64,000 nt of DNA, taken from NCBI GenBank assembly GCA_016186995.1, contig JACPKQ010000020.1:1-64000 (forward strand), given 5' to 3'. The position numbers and the translations under genes were made by a program. Numbering within the stretch: position 1 is the stretch's first letter; each line of letters begins with the position of its first letter. This DNA is from Deltaproteobacteria bacterium. Its GTDB lineage: Bacteria; Bdellovibrionota; JACOXK01. The notes beneath the pieces are model-generated. The model did no database searches and was not told the DNA's origin. It saw only the letters and a program-made list of their open reading frames with translations. This document shows, piece after piece, positions 8,806-18,446 of this stretch.

Positions 8806-8829
8806 TATTCCCGATTCCTGTCGGGAATA
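8806..8829 (+). repeat. Hairpin between the ribosome site and the start of actA
   Basis: TATTCCCGA and TCGGGAATA pair across a six-base loop, followed by a run of seven T. The Shine-Dalgarno AAGGAG lies upstream at 8796-8801, 38 bases from the ATG. Folded, the stem would bring the two within about 13 bases. The stem and T-run also look like an intrinsic terminator or attenuator. Confidence 0.6.
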
Positions 8830-8838
8830 TTTTTTTAT

Positions 8839-9450
8839 ATGGAAGGGAAAAAACTTGATCAATACTTTAAGCTTATAAAAATTGTGACACCTTTTATTCT
8901 CGTTGTTTTAGGTATTTTAGGTTATATGGCTTTTTACTCCAATCAATTTACAGATGTAGGTTATGAACCCACTCAACCCATTCCTTTTTCTCATGAAAGG
9001 CACGTAGGCCAAGTTGGGCTCTCATGCTTTTATTGTCATGGCAATGCAGAAAAATCGGCTTCAGCCGGCATCCCCTCAACTCAAACCTGTATGAATTGCC
9101 ATCGTTTTATCAAAACGGACTCTCCTCACATTGAAAAAGTTCATGAAAGTTACAATAATAATGTTCCCATTGAATGGGTTAGGGTCCATAAACTAGGAGA
9201 TTATGCTCATTTTAAACATAATGTACATATTCAAGCTGGGGTTTCTTGCACAAATTGTCATGGCGATGTAGCAAAAATGAATGTGGTGAAACAAGTAAAA
9301 CCTCTTAATATGGGGTGGTGCCTTGACTGCCACAGAGGCAAAACAAAAGTTGAAATTGGAGAATGGACAAAATATAAAGTTCATGGTGAGTGGAAAAAAG
9401 ATCACCAAGGTTTTATAGCAAAAGATAAATGTTCTATTTGTCATTATTAA
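8839..9450 (+). CDS. actA: Alternative complex III subunit A, pentaheme cytochrome c
   Basis: Periplasmic multiheme subunit of the quinol:cytochrome c oxidoreductase. 203 residues with an N-terminal membrane anchor (VTPFILVVLGILGYMAF) and five CXXCH sites: CFYCH, CMNCH, CTNCH, CLDCH and CSICH, the last at the very C-terminus. Length and heme number match ActA. The only good Shine-Dalgarno lies 38 bases upstream beyond a hairpin (8806-8829). It is the first gene of the actABCDEF operon; actB begins four bases after the stop. Confidence 0.95.
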   Translation: MEGKKLDQYFKLIKIVTPFILVVLGILGYMAFYSNQFTDVGYEPTQPIPFSHERHVGQVGLSCFYCHGNAEKSASAGIPSTQTCMNCHRFIKTDSPHIEKVHESYNNNVPIEWVRVHKLGDYAHFKHNVHIQAGVSCTNCHGDVAKMNVVKQVKPLNMGWCLDCHRGKTKVEIGEWTKYKVHGEWKKDHQGFIAKDKCSICHY

Positions 9451-9454
9451 CGAT

Positions 9455-12382
9455 ATGAAAACAGAAAAAACATATTGGAAAAGTTTTGAAGAGATTGCCG
9501 CGTTGTCTTCGACTCCTCGCAATGACAATGGGGGCGACACATCGTTTGATATTTCAAGAAGAAAGTTTCTATCTCTTTTAGGGGCTTCAATGGCACTGGC
9601 CACTACAAGTTGTAGAAGGCCCATTCATAAAATTATTCCTTTTGTCAAAGAATCTGAAGCTGCTAAGCCCGGAATTGCAGAATATTACGCTTCTTCTTAC
9701 CCTATCAGTGATCACTCACTCGGCGTTCTTGTAAAAACAAGAGAAGGTAGACCCATAAAAATAGAAGGAAACCCAGAGCACCCCTTAAGTTTAGGAGGAA
9801 CAAACAGTTTTGTACAAGCTTCTGTCCTTGAACTATATGATCCAGATCGTCTTCGAACACCTAAGATTAAAAATAAAAAAGTTTCCGTTGAGGAATGGGA
9901 TTATTTAACCTCTTCCATCTTGCGACATGCTCACAAAGAAAAAAAAGTAGTGAGAATCCTCACAGAATCAACGGGAAGCCCGACCTTAAGAAATACACTG
10001 AACAGTTTTGTTTCTCAATTTTCAAATGCAAAGTGGTATGAATACGAGCCTTTCTCTCATGAAAACAGTCGGGCTGCTTACAAAGCTTCTTTTGGCAAGG
10101 CTCATAAACCAAAAATTCACCTTGAAAAAGCAAACGTTATTTTAAGTTTAAATTCTGATTTTTTAGGGGCTGATCTTTCAGCACCCACCTACATTAAAAA
10201 TTGGACTTCAAAAAGAAAAGTTCACGATGTAAGCGCCACCATGAGCCGGCTTTATGCAGTTGAAAGCAGATTCTCTCTTACAGGTGCTAATGCTGATCAT
10301 AGGCTTGCTTTAAAGCCCTCAGAACTTCTTATTTTTGCTCTCAATTTAGCTCAACTTTTGACTCATGATTTTGACGGAAAAAAAATACCTTCTTTCAAAC
10401 ACCGTTCTTCTTTTTCAGAAGAATTTATAAAAACAGTGGCAGAAGATCTTGCCTCTAACAAAAAGAAATCACTTGTTGTTGTAGGAGATCAAGAGAGCGA
10501 AGAACTGCACATAGTTGGAAACTTTTTAAACTTTATCCTTGGAAATTATGGAGAAACAATCTCTCGTAAAATTCAATCACCTTCTTTTTTCAATGGAATA
10601 AAATCTATGACACCGCTTATTGAAGAACTTGAAAAAGAAAAAGTAGATGTTTTGATAACGCTAGGAGGTAATCCTGTTTATCATCTTGGTGAAAAATTTA
10701 GAGAAGCTCTTTCAAAAGTAAAAGAAAGCATTCGTGTGAGCCTTTATGAAGATGAAACAGCACACTCTTCAACTTATATTGCGCCTCTTTCTCATTATTT
10801 AGAATCCTGGAGTGATCAAGAACCGGAAACAGGGCTTTACAGCGTGGGACAACCTACCATTCAACCCCTCTACCCCTCAAAAAGCATGGGGGAAGTTTTA
10901 GTTCTTTGGGGTGCTGCGCTTGAAAAAAAAGAAATAGATGCACTTCAAGTGTGGAGAAACGCCATTAAATCTTACGCGCAAAAAAGTACAAATACGACAT
11001 GGAAAAAACTTCTCCATGATGGTGTTGTTAAAACAGACAAAATCTCTCCACAAAATTATGAATTTAATATGGCTGCTTTAGAATCCACGCTCATGCTTGT
11101 GGCATCACGAGCAGAGCGTAATGACAGCGGTGATGATATTTTTGAACTTCAACTTGAACCTAGTTCTAAGGTATGGGACGGGCGTTTTGCTAACAGTGCT
11201 TGGCTCCAAGAACTGCCACACCCGGTTACAAAAGTAACGTGGGATAACGTTGCCTCCATGAGCCCTGAGACAGCAAAAAACTTAAATGTCACACAAGAAA
11301 ATAAAATTGAAATAACCGCCAATGGCGCAAGCCTCGTACTTCCTGTATTTATACAACCTGGACTTGCTCAAAACGTCATTACAACAGAAATAGGTTACGG
11401 AAGAACGCATGCAGGATCTGTAGGAAGTCATGTTGGGGTTAATGTCTTTCCTCTTATTCAAGCAACTAACATTAAAGTTCAAAAAGTTTCTGGCAGTCAC
11501 GAAGTAGCAACAACGCAAAAACACCATGATCTGATGGGTCGACCTATTATTTTTGAATCGACCCTCGAAGAATACAAACAAGAACCCGATTTTCCAAAAA
11601 AACAACATCATGTACCTGAAATGCATTCTATGTATAAAAATGACCATGAATACAAAGGGCATAAATGGGGTATGACCATTGATCTTAACAGTTGTGTTGG
11701 GTGTAACGGATGTGTCACAGCGTGCGATTCTGAAAATAATATTCCGGTTGTAGGCAAAGAACAAGTTCTTAAAGGTAGAGAAATGCAGTGGATGAGAATT
11801 GATCGCTATTACGATACAACAAATGAACACTCACCTACCGTGCTTCACCAACCTATGCTGTGCCAGCATTGTGAAAATGCACCTTGTGAAAATGTATGCC
11901 CCGTTGTAGCAACCACACATTCTGACGAAGGTTTAAATCAAATGATTTATAACCGATGTGTAGGAACTCGTTATTGTGCTAATAACTGCCCTTATAAAGT
12001 AAGACGTTTTAACTTCTTCAATTTTAATTATGATATGCAATCTCCAGAAGAACTTGGAAAAAATCCTGATGTCACAGTTCGCTTTCGAGGGGTTATGGAA
12101 AAATGTTCCTTCTGCGTTCAAAGAATTCATGATGGAAAACATGCAGCAAAAATGGAAGGCGTTTCACTTCAAGACGGAAAAATTAAAACAGCGTGTCAAC
12201 AAGCCTGTCCTGCAGAGGCCATTGTATTTGGAGACCTCAATGATCCGAACTCTTCAGTTTCAAAACTTTCAAACCTCTCACACGGCTATCATGTACTTGG
12301 GGATCTCAATGTAAAACCTTCTATTACCTATTTAGCTAAAGTAAGAAATTACCATCCAAACCTTTTTAAATTTTATGAATAA
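9455..12382 (+). CDS. actB: Alternative complex III subunit B, molybdopterin-oxidoreductase-like iron-sulfur protein
   Basis: 975 residues. The N-terminus has a twin-arginine signal ([16 protein letters not shown], about 33-48), then a large domain like molybdopterin oxidoreductases but without a cofactor role in this family. From about residue 747 comes a four-cluster ferredoxin-like region: [35 protein letters not shown] (the three-Cys set expected for [3Fe-4S]) and CSFC...CQQAC. The subunit passes electrons from the quinol site to the heme subunits. Two repeat-derived stretches are present: residues 13-25 (before the Tat motif) and probably 549-558. It overlaps actC by eight bases. Confidence 0.96.
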   Translation: MKTEKTYWKSFEEIAALSSTPRNDNGGDTSFDISRRKFLSLLGASMALATTSCRRPIHKIIPFVKESEAAKPGIAEYYASSYPISDHSLGVLVKTREGRPIKIEGNPEHPLSLGGTNSFVQASVLELYDPDRLRTPKIKNKKVSVEEWDYLTSSILRHAHKEKKVVRILTESTGSPTLRNTLNSFVSQFSNAKWYEYEPFSHENSRAAYKASFGKAHKPKIHLEKANVILSLNSDFLGADLSAPTYIKNWTSKRKVHDVSATMSRLYAVESRFSLTGANADHRLALKPSELLIFALNLAQLLTHDFDGKKIPSFKHRSSFSEEFIKTVAEDLASNKKKSLVVVGDQESEELHIVGNFLNFILGNYGETISRKIQSPSFFNGIKSMTPLIEELEKEKVDVLITLGGNPVYHLGEKFREALSKVKESIRVSLYEDETAHSSTYIAPLSHYLESWSDQEPETGLYSVGQPTIQPLYPSKSMGEVLVLWGAALEKKEIDALQVWRNAIKSYAQKSTNTTWKKLLHDGVVKTDKISPQNYEFNMAALESTLMLVASRAERNDSGDDIFELQLEPSSKVWDGRFANSAWLQELPHPVTKVTWDNVASMSPETAKNLNVTQENKIEITANGASLVLPVFIQPGLAQNVITTEIGYGRTHAGSVGSHVGVNVFPLIQATNIKVQKVSGSHEVATTQKHHDLMGRPIIFESTLEEYKQEPDFPKKQHHVPEMHSMYKNDHEYKGHKWGMTIDLNSCVGCNGCVTACDSENNIPVVGKEQVLKGREMQWMRIDRYYDTTNEHSPTVLHQPMLCQHCENAPCENVCPVVATTHSDEGLNQMIYNRCVGTRYCANNCPYKVRRFNFFNFNYDMQSPEELGKNPDVTVRFRGVMEKCSFCVQRIHDGKHAAKMEGVSLQDGKIKTACQQACPAEAIVFGDLNDPNSSVSKLSNLSHGYHVLGDLNVKPSITYLAKVRNYHPNLFKFYE
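9493..9527. repeat. Palindromic repeat family B at the 5' end of actB
   Basis: GATTGCCGCGTTGTCTTCGA then CTCCTCGCAATGAC, read in frame as [11 protein letters not shown] upstream of the twin-arginine motif. Matches the copies at 46877 and 46922. Confidence 0.85.
11101..11126. repeat. Probable family B repeat inside actB
   Basis: GGCATCACGAGCAGAGCGTA then ATGACA, read as ASRAERND at about residue 549. It resembles family B but is shorter and more diverged. Confidence 0.5.
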
Positions 12383-13757
12383 TACACAAACCTTAGACAT
12401 TTTAGGAAATGAACCTCTTGTTTTAGGGCATCAAACTCGCTCTGAGATCACTGAAATGGTCGCAAGGCCCTTAGATACATTTCCAAATAAAAAATGGTTT
12501 ATTGCTTTTTTGGTTGCAATAAGCATTCTTGCTATGGGGTTAAGTTGCATAGGCTGGACTTTTTACAATGGTATTGGAGTGTGGGGAAATAATAACCCTG
12601 TGGGTTGGGGTTTTGATATTGTAAACTTTGTTTTCTGGATTGGGATTGGCCATGCCGGCACTTTGATTTCAGCCATTCTTTATTTGTTTAGGCAAAAGTG
12701 GCGTTGCTCTATTAACCGTGCAGCTGAAGCCATGACTATTTTTGCAGTCATGTGTGCTGGACTTTTTCCTTTGATTCACCTTGGACGCCCTTGGCTTGCA
12801 TTTTGGCTTTTTCCTCTTCCCAATCAAATGGATTTATGGGTGAATTTTAGATCCCCACTTCTTTGGGACGTCTTTGCTGTTTCAACCTATGCAACTGTTT
12901 CGCTTCTTTTTTGGTACATGGGTCTTATTCCTGATTTAGCAACTCTAAGAGACAGAACAAAAAATAAATTTAAAAAAACAATTTACGCTATTCTTTCTTT
13001 GGGTTGGCGTGGCTCTATGCGACAGTGGAATCACTATGAAACTGCCTACATGATTTTTGCAGGGCTTGGGACCCCTCTTGTTCTATCTGTTCACACCATT
13101 GTGAGTTTTGACTTTGCAACCTCTGTTATCCCAGGTTGGCACGCAACTATCTTTCCACCCTATTTTGTTGCAGGTGCTATTTTTGGTGGTTTTGCCATGG
13201 TTTTACTTCTTATGGTACTCACTCGACAGTTCTTCAACCTGCAAGGGCTTATCACAATGGCACATTTTGATGCCATGAATAAAGTTATTTTAGTCACAAG
13301 TCTTATCATCGGCTATGCCTATACCACTGAATTTTTTACAGCGTGGTATTCTGGAAACACATTTGAATTTTATGCATTTTGGAATCGTGCTACAGGCCCC
13401 TACGCCTGGAGTTATTGGATTATGGTCAGCTGCAATGTTTTAGCTCCACAACTTTTATGGTTTAAGAAATTTAGAAAAAGTATTCCTGTGATGTTTGGTG
13501 TCTCTATTGCTGTCACTATCGGTATGTGGTTTGAAAGATTCGTTATTATCGTCACCTCTCTCTCCAGGGATTTTCTTCCAAGCTCATGGGGCATGTATAT
13601 TCCAACACAGTACGATGTTGGTATACTTCTAGGATCTTTTGGGCTGTTCTTCACACTTTATCTTCTTTTTGTAAGAGTTCTTCCTGTAATCTCCATCAGT
13701 GAAATTAAAGGAATCATGAAACACAGTGCGCCAGTAGGAGAAAAAGACGATGTTTAA
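12375..13757 (+). CDS. actC: Alternative complex III subunit C, NrfD-like quinol-binding membrane protein
   Basis: Ten-helix NrfD/PsrC-family membrane subunit thought to hold a quinol site and take part in proton translocation; 460 residues. Typical blocks are [36 protein letters not shown] and [11 protein letters not shown], with a long cytosolic loop ([10 protein letters not shown]). It overlaps both neighbours (8 bp with actB, 8 bp with actD), a sign of tight coupling. Confidence 0.95.
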   Translation: MNNTQTLDILGNEPLVLGHQTRSEITEMVARPLDTFPNKKWFIAFLVAISILAMGLSCIGWTFYNGIGVWGNNNPVGWGFDIVNFVFWIGIGHAGTLISAILYLFRQKWRCSINRAAEAMTIFAVMCAGLFPLIHLGRPWLAFWLFPLPNQMDLWVNFRSPLLWDVFAVSTYATVSLLFWYMGLIPDLATLRDRTKNKFKKTIYAILSLGWRGSMRQWNHYETAYMIFAGLGTPLVLSVHTIVSFDFATSVIPGWHATIFPPYFVAGAIFGGFAMVLLLMVLTRQFFNLQGLITMAHFDAMNKVILVTSLIIGYAYTTEFFTAWYSGNTFEFYAFWNRATGPYAWSYWIMVSCNVLAPQLLWFKKFRKSIPVMFGVSIAVTIGMWFERFVIIVTSLSRDFLPSSWGMYIPTQYDVGILLGSFGLFFTLYLLFVRVLPVISISEIKGIMKHSAPVGEKDDV

Positions 13758-14331
13758 AAAAATTCTTTCAAAAATTCCTTTTTTACAGAAAAAGAAAACT
13801 TATAAAGGTTTAGCTTGCCAGTTTGGAGAACCTACCCATCTTTTGGAATCAGTGAAAGATTTAAAGGAACTGGGGCTTTCAAATATAGAGGTTTATACAC
13901 CTTATCCTGTTCATGGCCTTGAAAAGGTCTTAGATCTACCACGCTCTCAAGTACCTTGGATAAGTCTGATTGCAGGCCTTATAGGTTTTGTTGTAGCTGT
14001 CGCCATGCAGTGGTGGATGAGCGCTGTGAGTTATAAAATAAATGTCGGGGGGAAACCTTTGTTCTCAGGCCCTGCTTTTGTTCCTATTATGTTTGAAGTA
14101 ACAGTTCTTTTTGCAGCACTGGCTACCTTTGTAGGCCTTTGGGTCTTCTGTGGCCTTCCCAAATTTGCATCACCTTTTGAAAATGATGAAAGAGCTCTTC
14201 GCTCTACGAATGACGAATTTACACTTTATGTGTGTACTTCAGATCCACAATTTGATGAATCTAAAATTCGCAATGTCTTAAGTTCCAAAAAATGCTTCAA
14301 CATTCGATACTTGGGAGAAGAGGGAGAATGA
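13750..14331 (+). CDS. actD: Alternative complex III subunit D (DUF3341)
   Basis: 193 residues. A soluble N-terminal part ([33 protein letters not shown]) is followed by two membrane helices (about 78-96 and 114-135) and a soluble tail. These are the usual features of the DUF3341 subunit. The ends overlap actC and actE (ATGA at the actE start). Confidence 0.93.
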   Translation: MFKKILSKIPFLQKKKTYKGLACQFGEPTHLLESVKDLKELGLSNIEVYTPYPVHGLEKVLDLPRSQVPWISLIAGLIGFVVAVAMQWWMSAVSYKINVGGKPLFSGPAFVPIMFEVTVLFAALATFVGLWVFCGLPKFASPFENDERALRSTNDEFTLYVCTSDPQFDESKIRNVLSSKKCFNIRYLGEEGE

Positions 14332-14843
14332 AACTTAAGTTCTTGAAATGGCTGTATCCTCAAAAAATCTATGTTTCAAAAATTTTTTTGATACTCTTCT
14401 TTATAAGTATTAATATAGGATGTTCTAAGGGAAAACCTCCACTTATGATTATTCCTGATATGGATGATCAACAAAAAGTAAAACCACAAACTGCTCTACA
14501 CATACCTCCAGAAGAAACTGTTGCTCGTGGAAGTTTAGAAGAAAACAAAACAAAATTAGAAATGACCCCTCGAAACATCAGTCGAGGTGATTTTCTCTTT
14601 CAAACTTATTGTATGCCCTGCCACGGAAACGATGGTGAGGGCAATGGTCCTGTTGTTCAAAGAGGTTATATTCCTCCACCCCCCCTTATCACAGGGCGAG
14701 TCAAAGGGTGGAAAGATGAAGAAATCTATAACGTCATTGCAGAAGGCCAAGGAACCATGCCTTCTTACAAACACCTTGTTTCATCCAAAGATAGACAAGC
14801 TATTATATCCTATTTAAGAAAAAAACAGAGCGAGGCACAATAA
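14328..14843 (+). CDS. actE: Alternative complex III subunit E, monoheme cytochrome c lipoprotein
   Basis: About 171 residues from the ATG at 14328, which overlaps the actD stop and has GGGAGA just before it; a longer frame from 14292 is unlikely. A lipoprotein signal (ILFFISINIGC) is followed by a linker and one cytochrome c domain with CMPCH, YIPPPPLITGRV and GTMPSYKHL supplying the Met ligand. It is expected to pass electrons from the complex to the oxidase. The first codons after ATG (KLKFLKW) are an exact copy of the dispersed motif CTTAAGTTCTTGAAATGG. Confidence 0.93.
   Translation: MKLKFLKWLYPQKIYVSKIFLILFFISINIGCSKGKPPLMIIPDMDDQQKVKPQTALHIPPEETVARGSLEENKTKLEMTPRNISRGDFLFQTYCMPCHGNDGEGNGPVVQRGYIPPPPLITGRVKGWKDEEIYNVIAEGQGTMPSYKHLVSSKDRQAIISYLRKKQSEAQ
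14334..14351 (+). repeat. Dispersed 18-bp motif, copy inside actE
   Basis: CTTAAGTTCTTGAAATGG, identical to 1483-1500 and 2916-2933, here encoding the start of the ActE signal peptide. Confidence 0.7.
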
Positions 14844-14847
14844 AACG

Positions 14848-16026
14848 ATGAATATAACTAACATTTCAGAAGCACATGTTTACATCAATCCAGAAGATCG
14901 CATTCATAAATTAAAAACAATAGCGCTGGTTTTATTTGTTTTAACCTCAGCTCATTTTGTTATTTCTTTCTTAGCCTCTCCGAAACATGCTTTATTTAAT
15001 TATCTTCTTTCCTTTTCAAATACTATGAGCCTTGCGCTCGCAGGACTTTTTTGGACTTTGGTTCATCATGCAACAAAAGCACACTGGAGTGTTGTTATAA
15101 GACGCATTTCAGAATCTTTTACTTTTGTCATTCCCTTTGGACTCCTTTTAACCATTCCGCTTTTTCTAGGACTCGATGTTCTTTACACATGGTCGCACGA
15201 TCACCATTTGCAACATAAAGCTCTCTATCTTAATGATGTTTTTTTTATTTTAAGAACCATTTTTTATTTTTCGATATGGCTATTGATTTACTTTAAAGTT
15301 GTAAAACCTTCTTACAAGCAAGACCAAGTAGAAGATCTTTCAATTACACAAAACATGTGGAAGTGGAGTTGTATTGGCCTTGTTCTTTTTGGTTTCACAA
15401 TCTCTTTTGCTGCCATTGATTGGCTGATGACACTTGATCCACATTGGTTTAGCACTATTTTTGGCGTTTATTATTTTGCTGGCTCTATTGTTGCTGGATT
15501 AGCTGCAATGATTCTTATTATTTCTTTACTTAAAAAACATGGCTACCTTCAGGTACTCAACGAAAACCATCTTCATGATTTAGGAAAACTTCTTTTTGGT
15601 ATGAATGTATTTTGGGCTTATATTGCTTTTTCTCAGTATCTTCTTATTTGGTATGGAAATATTCCTGAAGAAACCATCTTTTTTCACAAAAGAACTGTGG
15701 GTAGTTGGAATGAAGCCTCTCTTTTTCTTCCTTTAGGACATTTTTTAATTCCTTTTATGGTTTTACTTTCTCGCAGTGCAAAAAGAAATATAACTATTTT
15801 ATCTCTCGCTTCCATTTGGCTTCTTTTGATGCATTATGTTGATCTTTACTGGCTTATCATGCCAAACTTTTCACCTGAAAAAGCACCCTTAGGACTTTTA
15901 GAAGTATGTGGATGGGTGTGGTCTTTAAGTCTTGTTTTTATCATTGTTATTAAAATACTTGGAAAACATCCGCTGATTCCCCTTAAAGACCCACAACTAC
16001 AAGTATCACTTGAACACCATCAATAA
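14848..16026 (+). CDS. actF: Alternative complex III subunit F, second NrfD-like membrane protein
   Basis: 392 residues with about ten membrane helices, shorter than ActC and related to it. Diagnostic blocks are DVLYTWSHDHHLQHKALYLN, FAAIDWLMTLDPHWFSTIFG and MNVFWAYIAFSQYLLIWYGN, all typical of the ActF quinone-binding subunit. It is the last gene of the operon, four bases after actE. Caa3 oxidase genes often follow here; in this genome they are divergent instead. Confidence 0.95.
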   Translation: MNITNISEAHVYINPEDRIHKLKTIALVLFVLTSAHFVISFLASPKHALFNYLLSFSNTMSLALAGLFWTLVHHATKAHWSVVIRRISESFTFVIPFGLLLTIPLFLGLDVLYTWSHDHHLQHKALYLNDVFFILRTIFYFSIWLLIYFKVVKPSYKQDQVEDLSITQNMWKWSCIGLVLFGFTISFAAIDWLMTLDPHWFSTIFGVYYFAGSIVAGLAAMILIISLLKKHGYLQVLNENHLHDLGKLLFGMNVFWAYIAFSQYLLIWYGNIPEETIFFHKRTVGSWNEASLFLPLGHFLIPFMVLLSRSAKRNITILSLASIWLLLMHYVDLYWLIMPNFSPEKAPLGLLEVCGWVWSLSLVFIIVIKILGKHPLIPLKDPQLQVSLEHHQ

Positions 16027-16074
16027 AAAATAGTTTTTATTTCCAATAGCTTTCTTTGTTGTTATATTTATCTT

Positions 16075-17145
16075 ATGGCACGTTTTTTAAGAAAACGGGT
16101 TAAGAAAAGAGGTAAACCCCCTGGGACTCTCATTTATGTTGGTGATCATTCTGTAGAAAACATCAAAGTAAGACTTATCAGTTTTACTCAAGACAATTTT
16201 ATAGAAAAAGAAATCCAAAAAATTGAAGATTGCCTTCCTGAAAGCCACGATGAAAAAACCGTAACGTGGATCAAAATCGAAGGACTCTCTGATACAAAAA
16301 CCATTAGAGAAATTGGAGAGATCTTTGATATTCACAATCTTTGGCTTGAAGATGTTTTGAATACTGACCACAGACCTAAAATGGAAGAACTAGAAGATCT
16401 TGTTTTTTTAATCTTAAAAACGGTCATCATGAACGGTAAAAAAACAAAGGATTTTCGTTTGAGTCAAGTCAGTTTATTTTTGGGTAATAATTTTGTTATC
16501 TCTTTTGAAGATGAGCCTAGCGACCTTTTTGATACAGTTATTCAAAGAATTAAAATTGCTAAAGGAAGAATTAGATCTTCTCACATTGATTATCTTTTCT
16601 TTTCCCTCATAGATACTTGTGTAGATTCTTACTATCCTCTTGTCGAAAAAATAGGAAAAGCTGCAGACACACTTGAAATAAGAGTTTTAAAAAATAACTC
16701 AAATGACATTACTCATAAAATCGCTGAACTTAAAAGTGATCTTATTTATCTTAAAAAATCAGCAGGGCCTTTAAAAGAAAGTTTACAAAAAATTTATAAA
16801 AGTGAAAACAGTAGTATTCATGAAAAAACAAGATTTTATCTTTCTGATACCTATGATCACATCGTTCATATTTGTGATACCATAGATAGTTATAAAGAAA
16901 TGCTAATTGGCTTGCTCGGCATTTATGCTTCTCAGATGAGCCACAAAATGAATGAAATCATGAAGTTTCTTACTATTTTCGCCTCTATTTTTATTCCTCT
17001 TACTTTCATTGTGGGTATTTATGGTATGAATTTTAAAAACATGCCAGAAATTGATTGGAAATGGGGGTATTATTCGGTATGGATTATTATGATTACTATC
17101 ACTTCAGGATTGCTTTATTGGTTTAAAAAGAAAGATTGGCTTTAA
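16075..17145 (+). CDS. corA: CorA-type magnesium/cobalt channel
   Basis: 356 residues. A large cytosolic N-terminal domain ends in two C-terminal helices with the signature GIYGMNF (about 319-325) and the basic tail KKKDWL, both typical of CorA. It probably carries Mg2+ (or Co2+/Ni2+) across the inner membrane as a pentamer. Its stop codon abuts the stop of the convergent Rieske gene; the join CTTTAATTAAAG is a perfect palindrome. Confidence 0.94.
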   Translation: MARFLRKRVKKRGKPPGTLIYVGDHSVENIKVRLISFTQDNFIEKEIQKIEDCLPESHDEKTVTWIKIEGLSDTKTIREIGEIFDIHNLWLEDVLNTDHRPKMEELEDLVFLILKTVIMNGKKTKDFRLSQVSLFLGNNFVISFEDEPSDLFDTVIQRIKIAKGRIRSSHIDYLFFSLIDTCVDSYYPLVEKIGKAADTLEIRVLKNNSNDITHKIAELKSDLIYLKKSAGPLKESLQKIYKSENSSIHEKTRFYLSDTYDHIVHICDTIDSYKEMLIGLLGIYASQMSHKMNEIMKFLTIFASIFIPLTFIVGIYGMNFKNMPEIDWKWGYYSVWIIMITITSGLLYWFKKKDWL

Positions 17146-17469
17146 TTAAAGCACTTCATCTAAATCGACAAGTAGGGTATCTCCTAAATCTTCTATTTTA
17201 AAAACAGGAAGTGAATCTTTGGCTGGCGCACAAAGTGCACGTCCATCTCGAAGATCAAACTTGGCGCCATGAAAGGGGCATTCAATGACTGTTCCTTTTA
17301 AACATCCTGAAGAAAGAGGTTCATCCCGATGTGTACACAGATCTAAAAAAGCATAATACGTCCCTTCGACCTCTGTAAGAGCTATTTGTATACCATGACT
17401 TAAAAAAACTTTTGAACGTCCTTGTGGGATATCAGATTTTCGAATTTTTAGAGTAAATTCTTGAGTCAT
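17146..17469 (-). CDS. Rieske-type [2Fe-2S] ferredoxin
   Basis: 107 residues, a soluble Rieske domain with CTHRDEPLSSGCLKG and CPFHGAKFDLRDG giving two Cys and two His ligands. It resembles small ferredoxins of the NirD/BphF type. Its place as last gene of the suf operon (ATGA overlap with sufT) suggests a link to Fe-S assembly, either as an electron donor or as a client. No oxygenase partner is nearby. Confidence 0.9.
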   Translation of the reverse strand: MTQEFTLKIRKSDIPQGRSKVFLSHGIQIALTEVEGTYYAFLDLCTHRDEPLSSGCLKGTVIECPFHGAKFDLRDGRALCAPAKDSLPVFKIEDLGDTLLVDLDEVL

Positions 17470-18002
17470 ATTAATCCTAATTTTAGTTTAGCTTCTTCGC
17501 TCATTCGACTTTGATCCCAAGGAGGATCCAAAACAATGGCAACATCTACCATTTCAACATTATCAATATTTAAAAGCTTAGACTCAATATCTGATTTTAA
17601 AATATCCCCCATCCCGCATCCAGGTGCTGTTAAAGTAAATCGAACATCAATTTTATATTTTCCATTTTCCAAAGTAACCACATTACAAGCGTACACAAGC
17701 CCAAGATTCACAATATCAACAGGAATTTCTGGATCGTAACAAGTTTTAAGCTCTTCCCAAACTTTTTCTTCAATAGTTTTTGACCCCTGGATCCCCGCCT
17801 TCTCCACTACTTTTCCCAAAGCATCAGCATCTTTACCATCAATACGAACCATGTAACCCTGATCCGTTGTAACTGTAAAAGCACCCCCTAAAGATTGCGT
17901 AATAGTTACCTCTGATCCTTTTTCAAGGTCCACCTTATAGCCATCAGGAATAACAATGGCCTCAACCTTTCTTGTAAGTTGTACATGTTCTCTTTCTTGC
18001 AT
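17466..18002 (-). CDS. sufT: Fe-S assembly factor SufT (DUF59/MIP18 domain)
   Basis: 178 residues. The C-terminal half is a DUF59 domain (VWEELKTCYDPEIPVDIVNLGLVY, then TAPGCGMGDIL and VDIAIVLDPPWDQSRMS-like end). The N-terminal part is the beta-rich extension typical of SufT. Proteins of this family help mature Fe-S enzymes. GGAG precedes the start, three bases after the sufU stop. Confidence 0.93.
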   Translation of the reverse strand: MQEREHVQLTRKVEAIVIPDGYKVDLEKGSEVTITQSLGGAFTVTTDQGYMVRIDGKDADALGKVVEKAGIQGSKTIEEKVWEELKTCYDPEIPVDIVNLGLVYACNVVTLENGKYKIDVRFTLTAPGCGMGDILKSDIESKLLNIDNVEMVDVAIVLDPPWDQSRMSEEAKLKLGLI

Positions 18003-18005
18003 GAT

Positions 18006-18446
18006 TTACTCCGTTGTAACTGCTTTTCTCTCTCCATGTAAGAGAGATCGTAAAGTGTGCCATGCTAAAACAGCACATTTAACACGTATCGGAAATTCTT
18101 GCACCCCTTCAAAAACCTGTAGCTTTCCTAAATCAACACCTTTAAGCTCTCCCCCCGTAACAAGTCTTTGAAATTCTGCAATGATAGATTCCGCTTCATC
18201 AAAGCTTTTATTTTTCATAAACTCTGTCATAAGAGATGCTGAGGCTGTGGAAATAGCGCAGCCATTTCCTTCAAAACTGAGATCAGAAATTTTTTTACCT
18301 TTAAAAGATGCGTAAATAGTAAATTTATCTCCACACAAAGGATTATACCCTTCTAAATTTTGTGCCTTTTCTTGTAATTTATGAAAATTACGTGGACTTC
18401 TTGAATGATCCACAATCATTTCTTGGTAAAGTTCGTGTAATGACAT
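18006..18446 (-). CDS. sufU: SufU scaffold/sulfur-transfer protein
   Basis: 146 residues of the IscU/SufU fold. The zinc/cluster ligands appear as NPLCGD (about 36-41), GNGCAIS (about 61-67) and VKCAVLAWHTL (about 127). The extra stretch between the second and third Cys marks SufU rather than IscU. It accepts sulfur from SufS and overlaps the sufS stop (TAATG). Confidence 0.94.
   Translation of the reverse strand: MSLHELYQEMIVDHSRSPRNFHKLQEKAQNLEGYNPLCGDKFTIYASFKGKKISDLSFEGNGCAISTASASLMTEFMKNKSFDEAESIIAEFQRLVTGGELKGVDLGKLQVFEGVQEFPIRVKCAVLAWHTLRSLLHGERKAVTTE

Noticed and set aside
14292-14327. Upstream start of actE
   Set aside because: It would put extra residues before a clear lipoprotein signal, and the ATG at 14328 couples to the actD stop.
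17137-17151. CTTTAATTAAAG palindrome between corA and the Rieske gene
   Set aside because: It is made of the two convergent stop codons; too short to be a terminator.
17780-17815. EKAGIQGSK in SufT resembling family A
   Set aside because: Only half of the palindrome is present and no mirror arm is seen; probably chance.
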